DNA of 64,000 nt, from positions 141,175 through 205,174 of the forward strand of contig JAUJOE010000004.1 of NCBI GenBank assembly GCA_030447805.1, given 5' to 3'. The DNA comes from Nocardioidaceae bacterium (GTDB lineage Bacteria; Actinomycetota; Actinomycetes; Propionibacteriales; Nocardioidaceae). Both the position numbers and the translations under genes were made by a program. Shown here in pieces: positions 57,181-64,000 of the stretch; within the stretch, counting starts at the first letter, position 1, and the number at the start of each line of letters is the position of its first letter. The notes under the pieces were generated by a model. That model had not been told where the DNA came from, did not search any database, and was given only the letters and a program-made list of their open reading frames with translations.

Positions 57181-57277
57181 GGTTGGTCCTCAAGAAGGGG
57201 GTGTGGCGGCATCCTCACGGTACCAGCCGGGGCCTCGCTGGCCGCTGCGGCGACACTGCCGGCCCTACGATGAGCAA

Positions 57278-58444
57278 GTGCCCCGGCGTGCCCTGACGAT
57301 TTACCTGCACATCGGTCCGCCGAAGACCGGCACGACATATCTCCAGGACATCGTCTGGCGAAACCGTGACAGCATGCGGCAACGCGACCTCGCGTTCCCC
57401 GGTCGCCCCGGTGAGCACTTCCATGCCGCGTTGGACCTGCGCGGGATTGCGTTCGGCGGGTACGACAACCCCACCGTCGCGGGCGCCTGGTCCCGCCTGG
57501 CCGCCAAGGCGCTGGCCAGCCCGACCGGCAAGGCGCTGGCCAGCCCGACCGGCAAGGCGCTCATCTCGCACGAGATCCTCGCCGGGGCGACACCGGACGA
57601 GATCGAGCGGGCGGTCGCGTCGCTACGTCCGGCGACGGTGCAGGTGGTGTACGGCGCCCGCGATCTCGCGCGCCAGCTGCCCGCGGTGTGGCAGGAGTCG
57701 CTGAAGAACCGGCGCAGCCGCGGCTTCGACGCCTTCTTGTCCACGGCGCTGCGGCCCCGGCTGTCCGACGATGAGCCCACCGGCTTCTGGCGGGCGCAGG
57801 ACCCGGTGGCGACGCTTCGCCGGTGGGCGGCCGTTCTGTCGCCTGAGCACATCCACGTCGTCACGCTGCCCCAGCCGGGTGCCCCGGCCACCACGCTGTG
57901 GGAACGGTTTTGCACGGCCCTTGGTGTCGACCCTGGTGGAGTCGACGTGAGTGTTGCCCGGGTCAACGGGTCGCTCAGCGTCGAGGACGCCGAGGTGCTG
58001 CGCCGGCTCAACCGGGCGCTGCCCGACAACCTGTCCTGGCCGGCGTACGAGCGGCAGGTGAAGCGGCGCTTCAACGCCCGCGCAAACGCCCGAGCGAGCG
58101 CCGCAGTCTCCGGTAACCGGCTGACCGTTCCCGACCGCTACCGGGAGGTCGTCGAAGAGCGGGCGGTCGAACTGCGGGACGGCCTGGCAGCCGCCGGATA
58201 CAACGTCGTCGGTGACCTCGACGACCTGTTCCCGGCTGCGTCGTCCTTCGGTACGCCGACCGAGGTCCCAGCCGATAGGGTTACCGATGCCGCCGTCGAC
58301 ATGTTGGCCGCCGTACTGGCCGAGCCGGACCGGCGCGGCCGGCGCGGCGGTAGTGACGGCGACGGTGGTGGTGGTGGTGGTGGCAAGGACACGGCGAAGG
58401 CGCTGCTGGGACGGCTGCGACGAGGGCGAGGAGGCACCGCATGA
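57278..58444 (+). CDS. sulfotransferase-like protein 1
   Basis: A 388-residue protein starting at a GTG with LTIYLHIGPPKTGTTYLQ, a P-loop of the type that binds the 5'-phosphosulfate of PAPS. The family pattern then runs ISHEIL, VVYGARDLARQLPAVWQESLKN, FWRAQDPVATLRRW and HIHVVTLPQPGAPATTLWERF. No signal or membrane segment. The acceptor is unknown. A 24-base direct repeat duplicates KALASPTG near residue 80, and the C-terminus has a Gly run. It overlaps the next gene by 4 bases. Confidence 0.8.
   Translation: MPRRALTIYLHIGPPKTGTTYLQDIVWRNRDSMRQRDLAFPGRPGEHFHAALDLRGIAFGGYDNPTVAGAWSRLAAKALASPTGKALASPTGKALISHEILAGATPDEIERAVASLRPATVQVVYGARDLARQLPAVWQESLKNRRSRGFDAFLSTALRPRLSDDEPTGFWRAQDPVATLRRWAAVLSPEHIHVVTLPQPGAPATTLWERFCTALGVDPGGVDVSVARVNGSLSVEDAEVLRRLNRALPDNLSWPAYERQVKRRFNARANARASAAVSGNRLTVPDRYREVVEERAVELRDGLAAAGYNVVGDLDDLFPAASSFGTPTEVPADRVTDAAVDMLAAVLAEPDRRGRRGGSDGDGGGGGGGKDTAKALLGRLRRGRGGTA
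57506..57553 (+). repeat. two tandem copies of a 24-base unit
   Basis: The unit, starting AAGGCGCTGGCCAGC, occurs twice exactly and codes for Lys-Ala-Leu-Ala-Ser-Pro-Thr-Gly inside sulfotransferase-like protein 1. It is in frame and lengthens a surface loop that is shorter in the three paralogs. Confidence 0.95.
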
Positions 58445-59724
58445 CGACCGCCCCCGGCGTCGGCGGCAAGCGGGTGTTCTTCCACGTCGGCGCCCCGAAG
58501 ACCGGCACGACGTACCTGCAGAACGTGCTGTTCCAGAACCGGGAGCTGCTCGCGGCCAACGGAGTCCTCTACCCCTACACCGACCAGGGCCAGTCGTTCC
58601 GGTCGATGCAGGACTTCCGAGGAGCAGGCTGGGCTGGCGGCCGGGCCGCTGAGTTCAAGGGTGAGTGGGAGACCGTCGCCCGGCGAGCCCGGGAGTGGGA
58701 CGGGCCGACGGTGATCGTTTCCAACGAGCTGCTCGGCGGGTCACAACCGGACCGGATCGCGCGGGGCCTCGCCACCGTCCAACCAGCTGAGGTGCACGTT
58801 GTCTTCACCGCGCGCGACCTCGCCCGCCAGCTCGTTTCTGACTGGCAGGAGCAGATCAAGCACAAGCACACGCTGACCCTCGAGCAGTTCGTCGACGACC
58901 TGATCGAGTTCGGACTCGACGCCCCCAAACCGTTCGGTGAGCTGTTTTGGGGTATGCACGACGCCACCTACGTGCTGAACCGCTGGGTGACGGTGGTCCC
59001 GGCCGAGCGCATTCACGTCGTCACGGTTCCGCAGTCCGGCGCTCCTCGCGACACGCTGTGGCGGCGCTTTTGCGCTGTCACCGGGCTGGAGCCGGAGCTC
59101 TACGACTCCGACACCGAACGCGCCAACACCTCGATGGGGGTCGCCGAGACCGAGCTGGTCCGGCGGATGAACCTCGACGTCCAGAGGATGCCCCACCAGC
59201 ACTATGACCCGCTCGTCCGCAAGTTGCTGGCCGAGGACATCCTCGGTGGCCAGTCACCGCGGCTGATGTTGCCCACCGGCCGACTCGACTGGGTCGATGC
59301 GCGGTCCCAGCAGCTCATCGCCGAGCTCGCCAGCTCCGGTTACCAGATCGAAGGCGACCTGGCGGAGCTGCGGCCTCGGCCCGAGGACCATGCGGCGTAC
59401 ATCTCGCCCAGCGAACTCGATGACGCAGACCTCGCCCCGGCGGCCATCAGAGCCGCGACCGGGCTGCTTCGACACAGCGCCCGTCAGCGTCGCCGCATCG
59501 CTGAGCTGCAGGCGGCGGTCAGCGGCGAGCGTGGCCGCGCCCCGGGTGTTGGCACCCGGGCGGCGGTCAGCGGCGAGCGTGGCCGCGCCCCGGGTGTTGG
59601 CACCCGGGCGGCGGTCAGCGGCGAGCGTGGCCGCGCCCCGGGTGTTGGCACCCGGGCCAGATCATTGCTCGGTCGGGCGCGCCGTCGAGCCGGGCGCCTG
59701 GTGCACGTCCAACGGTCGCCGTAG
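58441..59724 (+). CDS. sulfotransferase-like protein 2
   Basis: This 427-residue paralog has the same plan: VFFHVGAPKTGTTYLQ, VSNELLGG, VVFTARDLARQLVSDWQEQIKHK, NRWVTVVPAERIHVVTVPQSGAPRDTLWRRF. The N-terminal P-loop is complete. The last 80 residues are different, with three exact copies of the 16-residue unit AAVSGERGRAPGVGTR and a basic end. The ATG overlaps the stop of paralog 1, so both are made from one message. Confidence 0.8.
   Translation: MTTAPGVGGKRVFFHVGAPKTGTTYLQNVLFQNRELLAANGVLYPYTDQGQSFRSMQDFRGAGWAGGRAAEFKGEWETVARRAREWDGPTVIVSNELLGGSQPDRIARGLATVQPAEVHVVFTARDLARQLVSDWQEQIKHKHTLTLEQFVDDLIEFGLDAPKPFGELFWGMHDATYVLNRWVTVVPAERIHVVTVPQSGAPRDTLWRRFCAVTGLEPELYDSDTERANTSMGVAETELVRRMNLDVQRMPHQHYDPLVRKLLAEDILGGQSPRLMLPTGRLDWVDARSQQLIAELASSGYQIEGDLAELRPRPEDHAAYISPSELDDADLAPAAIRAATGLLRHSARQRRRIAELQAAVSGERGRAPGVGTRAAVSGERGRAPGVGTRAAVSGERGRAPGVGTRARSLLGRARRRAGRLVHVQRSP
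59512..59655 (+). repeat. three tandem copies of a 48-base unit
   Basis: The unit begins GCGGCGGTCAGCGGCGAGCG and ends GTTGGCACCCGG. The three copies (59512, 59560, 59608) are identical and in frame, coding for a 16-residue repeat in the tail of sulfotransferase-like protein 2. Exact identity implies recent or continuing expansion. Confidence 0.97.
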
Positions 59725-59735
59725 CCGCCCGGCAC

Positions 59736-60845
59736 TCAGTTCCCCTCGGCGCTTCGCCGCCGCTCGGGTGACCGGTTGCCGCGTCGGCGGCGCTCGCGCG
59801 ACTCCGCCCGCTGTTCTTGCTGGCGGGTGAGCACGACATGCAGTACGTCGAGTGCGGCGTCCAGCAGCTCTGTGTCGGTCAGGTCGGCCGGCTCGCCCCA
59901 TGGCCCAGCGCGCGCCGTCGGCTCGGCGGCGGGAAGCAGGTCGTCGAGATCCCCCACGACCGAGTAGCCGGCCGCTCGGACCCGCTCGGTGAGCTCGCGC
60001 GCAGCGGTCGCGAAGAAGTCCCGCTCGGGTGCTGAGAGCGTCGGCTTCCTCGGGTCGCTGATCGCCTCGACGAACGACGTGTCGACCTCGCCCCTGATCG
60101 TGCGCCGGTACGTCGGCCACGGCAGCTGGCTGCCATGCCGGGCGTTGTAGCGGCGCAGCAGTTCGGTCTGCAGGATGCCGAGCGACGGGTTGGTCGAGCC
60201 AGCGTTCTCGGCGCGGTAGGAGTCCCCGCGCCTTCCCAGCCCGCTCAGGAAGCGGTCCCACAGCACGGTGGGCGGTTCACCGGGCGGAGGCGCGGTCACG
60301 ATGATGACCCGAGACGGGTCGAGGCCGCGGGACCACCGCTGCGCCACCGCCGCAGCATCTTGGGCCCGCCAGAACGCGTGGTCGCCGCCGGCCTTGGAGC
60401 GCAGTACCGCCTGCACGAAGTCCCGGTAGCTGATCGTCTGCTGGTTCTTCACCCGCTCCTGCCACACCGCCGGCACCTGCCGCAGCAGGTCACGGGCGGT
60501 GTACACGACGTACACCTCCCCCGCGAACGCCGACAGCGCCGTGCGGATCTGCGCCTGGTTGCAGTAGACGAACAGCTCGCTGGAGATCACGACGGCCTTA
60601 CCGTCCCACGAGTTCGCCTTGTCGACCAGCTTGCGCCAGGCGCCCGCGATGCCGGGCACGTCCTTTCGCTGCGCCGGAGTGCCGCGAAGGTCCCACGCAG
60701 CGGTGTGGTGGCCGCCGCCGGCGAACCGCGGGTACAAGATGCCGTCGTCCTTCAGCGCCCGCCGGTTGGCAGCCAGCAGCGCCTGCAGATAGGTGGTGCC
60801 GGTCTTGGGGGCGCCGATGTGCAGGAAGACCCGCTCAGGCGCCAC
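59736..60845 (-). CDS. sulfotransferase-like protein 3
   Basis: The GTG at 60845 starts VAPERVFLHIGAPKTGTTYLQALL, and overlaps the end of paralog 4 by 11 bases. The protein (369 residues) has ISSELFVYC, VVYTARDLLRQVPAVWQERVKN, FWRAQDAAAVAQRWSRGLDPSRVIIVTAPPPGEPPTVLWDRF and the family's late segment VVGDLDDLLPA. The C-terminus is Arg/Glu-rich. It is convergent with paralog 2, 11 bases apart. Confidence 0.8.
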   Translation of the reverse strand: MAPERVFLHIGAPKTGTTYLQALLAANRRALKDDGILYPRFAGGGHHTAAWDLRGTPAQRKDVPGIAGAWRKLVDKANSWDGKAVVISSELFVYCNQAQIRTALSAFAGEVYVVYTARDLLRQVPAVWQERVKNQQTISYRDFVQAVLRSKAGGDHAFWRAQDAAAVAQRWSRGLDPSRVIIVTAPPPGEPPTVLWDRFLSGLGRRGDSYRAENAGSTNPSLGILQTELLRRYNARHGSQLPWPTYRRTIRGEVDTSFVEAISDPRKPTLSAPERDFFATAARELTERVRAAGYSVVGDLDDLLPAAEPTARAGPWGEPADLTDTELLDAALDVLHVVLTRQQEQRAESRERRRRGNRSPERRRSAEGN

Positions 60846-61947
60846 GGCGGACCTTGTCCCGCAGCCGCGCTGCCAGCCCTCGGGCTCGAGCGCCGAGGCC
60901 TTCATCGGCAGCAGCCAGCGGCTTCGGGCCCCTCCTCGGCCGCAAGATCACCTCGTCCCTGATCACCTCAGCGGCGACCCGCAGCAGCTGGTCGGGGGTG
61001 AGATCGCCAGGTCCGAACACCTCGGCGACGGGAAGCTGGGGAGTGAGCTCGGCCAGGTCGCCGACCACTCGGCATCCCGATCTCTCCAGGTACCTGACCA
61101 TCGCCGTGGCTCTTTCGTTGACGGCGTCGTGCCAATCCGGCGGAACGAGGATCCTCGTCGACTCCCGGGAGGCGAGCTTGTGCTCGGCGAACTGACGCTT
61201 CACGGCGCGGGCGTAGCGCGGCCACGGGAAGTCCTCGGGAAGCACCGAGTTGACGTGCCTCAGCAGCTCCGCCTCGGCGGGACCGAGCGAGACGTTGCCG
61301 GCGGCCTCGGGAAGCTCGATCGGCACGTCCGGCAGCTCGATCGCGCGGGAGAAGCGGTTCCACAGCTCGTCGCGGGCACCACCGGGCGCCGGCACGGTCA
61401 CCACGGTGACGTTGGCCATTCCCACGGCCCGGCCCCACCGCCGTACGACCTTGCTGACGTCTTGGGCCCGCCAGAAGAACTTGTGCTCGCCGGCCTCGGC
61501 GTCGAGGAAGACGTCGTGGAGGAACTCCCCGTAGCTGCCGGTCGCCCGGTTCTTCAGCGTCTCCTGCCAGACCGCCGGGACCTGGCGGCCCAAGTCGCGC
61601 ACCGTCAGTACGACGCGGATCTCGGCGTCGACGAAGGACTCCTGCACCCGGCGCACCTCGGCGTTGGAGCATCGGGCGAACGTCTCGTGGGAGATGATCG
61701 CGTCGCCGTCGTAGCCGTTGACCTCCGTTGCGATGCGGTCCCACATGCCGGCGGTGTCGAGGTGGTCGTACTTCTCCGCCTCCAGCGCGCGCAGGTCGAT
61801 GGACGCCATGAACTGGTCGCCGGACCTCTTCCCTGGGTACAGCAGGCCGCCGGCACGCAGCGCGTCGCGATGTCCGTGGAGGATCCGCTGGAGGTACGTC
61901 GTGCCTGTCTTCGCCACCCCCACATGCATGTGCACCCTGTGCGCCAC
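60835..61947 (-). CDS. sulfotransferase-like protein 4
   Basis: The GTG at 61947 has AGGAG about 7 bases upstream. The 370-residue protein reads HMHVGVAKTGTTYLQRIL, ISHETFARC, VVLTVRDLGRQVPAVWQETLKN, FWRAQDVSKVVRRWGRAVGMANVTVVTVPAPGGARDELWNRF and VVGDLAELTP. A basic C-terminal helix (LAARLRDKVRRGA) might touch the membrane. It is the first gene of the minus-strand pair and lies 28 bases upstream of the hppA stop on the same strand. Confidence 0.8.
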   Translation of the reverse strand: MAHRVHMHVGVAKTGTTYLQRILHGHRDALRAGGLLYPGKRSGDQFMASIDLRALEAEKYDHLDTAGMWDRIATEVNGYDGDAIISHETFARCSNAEVRRVQESFVDAEIRVVLTVRDLGRQVPAVWQETLKNRATGSYGEFLHDVFLDAEAGEHKFFWRAQDVSKVVRRWGRAVGMANVTVVTVPAPGGARDELWNRFSRAIELPDVPIELPEAAGNVSLGPAEAELLRHVNSVLPEDFPWPRYARAVKRQFAEHKLASRESTRILVPPDWHDAVNERATAMVRYLERSGCRVVGDLAELTPQLPVAEVFGPGDLTPDQLLRVAAEVIRDEVILRPRRGPKPLAAADEGLGARARGLAARLRDKVRRGA

Positions 61948-61975
61948 GCGGCGGCTCCTTCCGGTTGACGCCTCG

Positions 61976-64000
61976 TCAGCGGGCGCTGGCGCTCACCCGT
62001 TGGGTGTCGGTCTCGCCGATGGCGACGGTCCGACGCTTGGAGATGTAGACGGCGGCGACGACGATGAGCGCGGCGCTGATCGCGATGATCAGGCGCAACG
62101 TCGTGTTGGCGTCCTCGCCGTACGTCATCTTGACCACGGCCGCGGCGATCAGCAGCGACACGAGGTTCATCACCTTCAGCAGCGGGTTGATCGCGGGGCC
62201 GGCGGTGTCCTTGAACGGGTCGCCGACGGTGTCACCGATGATCGTGGCCTCGTGCGCCGGCGACCCCTTGCCGCCGTGCACGCCGTCCTCGACGAGCTTC
62301 TTGGCGTTGTCCCAGGCGCCGCCGGAGTTGGCGAGGAAGACCGCCATCAGCGTGCCAGCCCCGATCGCGCCGGCCAGGAAGCAGCCGAGCGGGCCGACGC
62401 CGAGGCCGAAGCCGACGGCGACCGGTGTGAGAATCGCCAGCAACCCTGGGGTGGCGAGCTCGCGCAGCGAGTCGCGGGTGCAGATGTCGACGACCTTGCC
62501 GTACTCCGGGCGGCCGGTGCCGTCCATGATGCCGGGGATCTCGCGGAACTGCCGGCGCACCTCGAAGACGACCGCGCCGGCAGCCCGCCCGACGGCGTTG
62601 ATCGCCAGGCCGGAGAACAGGAAGACGACCGAGACCCCGATAAGCAGGCCCATCAGGTTGGCCGGGTCGGCGACGTTGAGCACGCCAAGCAGACCGAGCG
62701 CGTCGTGGACCGAAGGGTCGCCCGTCATGGTGGGGATCGCCTCACGTGCTGCGGAGGTGACGGCGTCTGTGTAGGCGCCGAACAGGGCCGTCGCAGCCAG
62801 CACCGCGGTCGCGATCGCGATGCCTTTGGTGATGGCCTTGGTGGTGTTGCCGACCGCGTCGAGCTCGGTGAGGATCGCCGCGCCGCGCTGGTCGACGTCG
62901 CCCGACATCTCAGCGATCCCCTGCGCGTTGTCGGAGACGGGGCCGAAGGTGTCCATCGCGACGATAACGCCAACGGTGGTCAGCAGGCCGGTGCCCGCGA
63001 GCGCCACCGCGAACAGCGAGACCACCACCGAGCCACCACCGAGCAGGAAGGCGCCGTACACCGCTGAGCCGATGACGAGCGCCGTGTAGACCGCCGACTC
63101 GAACCCGACAGCGAGGCCCGACAGGATCACCGTCGCCGCGCCGGTGAGCGAGGTCGTCCCGACATCCTTCACCGGCCGGTGCTCGGTGCCGGTGAAGTAG
63201 CCGGTCAGCGCCAAGATCAGCGCGGCCAACGCGATGCCGATCAGCACCGCCACCAGCGCGATGACGCGCGGGTCGCCCTCCCCGCCACCGCTGCCGAGGC
63301 CGAGCGCTTGGCCAATGAGGCCCGTGCTCGCAGAGGACGTCGCTCAGGCCGGCGAAGGTGCTGGGTAGGTAGGCGAACGCCGCGATCGCGCACAGCACCG
63401 CCGACATGGCGGCGGAGAGGTAGAACGCCCGGTTGATCGTGGTGAGGCCGCCTTCGCCCTCCCGCGGCCGGGTGATGTAGACGCCGACGATCGCGGTGAG
63501 CGCGCCGATCGCCGGCACGATCAAGGGAAACACGAGACCTTCCTCGCCGAATGCGACCCTGCCGAGGATCAGCGCGGCGACCAGCGTGACGGCGTACGAC
63601 TCGAACAAGTCGGCGGCCATGCCGGCGCAGTCGCCGACGTTGTCGCCCACGTTGTCGGCGATGGTGGCGGCGTTGCGCGGGTCGTCCTCGGGGATGTTCT
63701 GCTCCACCTTGCCGACCAGGTCAGCACCCACATCGGCGGCCTTGGTGAAGATGCCGCCGCCGACCCGCATGAACATCGCGAGCAGCGCTGCGCCGAACCC
63801 GAAGCCCTCGAGCACCAACGGTGCGTCGCCCTTGTAGATGAGCACCACCGCGGCAGCTCCCAGCAGACCGAGGCCAACCGTCCACATGCCGACAGCGCCG
63901 CCGGTGCGGAACGCCACCCGCATGGCGGGGTCGCGGCCCTCGTTCTGAGCGGCGGCTGCCATCCGGACGTTGGCCTTCACCGCGAGCGACATCCCCATGT
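61976..64000 (-). CDS. hppA: K+-independent membrane H+-pyrophosphatase (partial, one frameshift)
   Basis: This membrane pump couples pyrophosphate hydrolysis to proton export. The catalytic loops include DNVGDNVGDCAGMAADLFESYAV, and the Lys in GNTTKAITKG marks the K+-independent class. Many membrane segments are present. The frame shifts at GG near 63335; removing one base gives GLSDVSSASTGLIGQALGLGSGG. The N-terminal part (about 80 residues or more, upstream of SLAVKANVRMAAAAQNEG) lies beyond the right edge of the window. Confidence 0.92.

Overview
The window is high-GC bacterial DNA (about 70% by eye) with actinobacterial gene content and order: a folE-folP-folB-folK-DUF3180 folate cluster beside ftsH, hpt and tilS; a DUF2342 zincin; a topA-tmk-holB run whose dTMP kinase is fused to an MFS transporter; a GlfT2-type galactofuranosyltransferase; DUF222/HNH (13E12-type) proteins; many GTG and TTG starts. 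Nocardioidaceae or a related Propionibacteriales lineage fits best, but this is inference from gene order.

Layout. 0-3 kb: a gene tail, an alpha/beta hydrolase, a broken DUF222/HNH gene and a P-loop kinase-like gene. 3-15.6 kb (mostly minus): folate genes, FtsH, HPRT, TilS, metalloprotease, a PBP4-type DD-carboxypeptidase, pyrophosphatase, and an NlpC/P60 hydrolase with a very long low-complexity linker. 15.8-21 kb: enoyl-CoA hydratase and PAP2 protein, then a TPP riboswitch driving a YkoE-YkoD-YkoC thiamin-type ECF transporter. 21-29.5 kb: septum-formation-like lipoprotein, a MazEF-type toxin-antitoxin pair, MmsA and pyruvate phosphate dikinase, lipoamide dehydrogenase, and a secreted protein under a cyclic-di-AMP riboswitch. 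29.5-40.4 kb: galK facing a GH51 - ABC importer - beta-propeller glycosidase operon, then a GH43 enzyme and an alditol oxidase; together these suggest use of arabinose- and galactose-containing plant polysaccharide. 40.4-46.4 kb: a degraded accessory stretch (decayed oxidase copy, DUF222/HNH remnant, small membrane protein, two VOC proteins, esterase, HicAB pair, duplicated esterase fragment) ending at tRNA-Thr(CGT). 46.4-55 kb: secreted tripeptidyl-aminopeptidase-like hydrolase, septum-formation membrane protein, holB, MFS-tmk, topA. 55-64 kb: GlfT2, four paralogous sulfotransferase-like genes in two convergent pairs, and a membrane proton-pumping pyrophosphatase cut by the right edge.

An important caveat: many genes, including essential ones (ftsH, topA, holB, hppA), are interrupted by single-base shifts. 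Most sit in short homopolymers, and changing one base restores a conserved protein. I read these mainly as base-calling or assembly errors. Each is described as one gene with the shift position noted. Both toxin-antitoxin pairs and several small genes only become visible after this correction.
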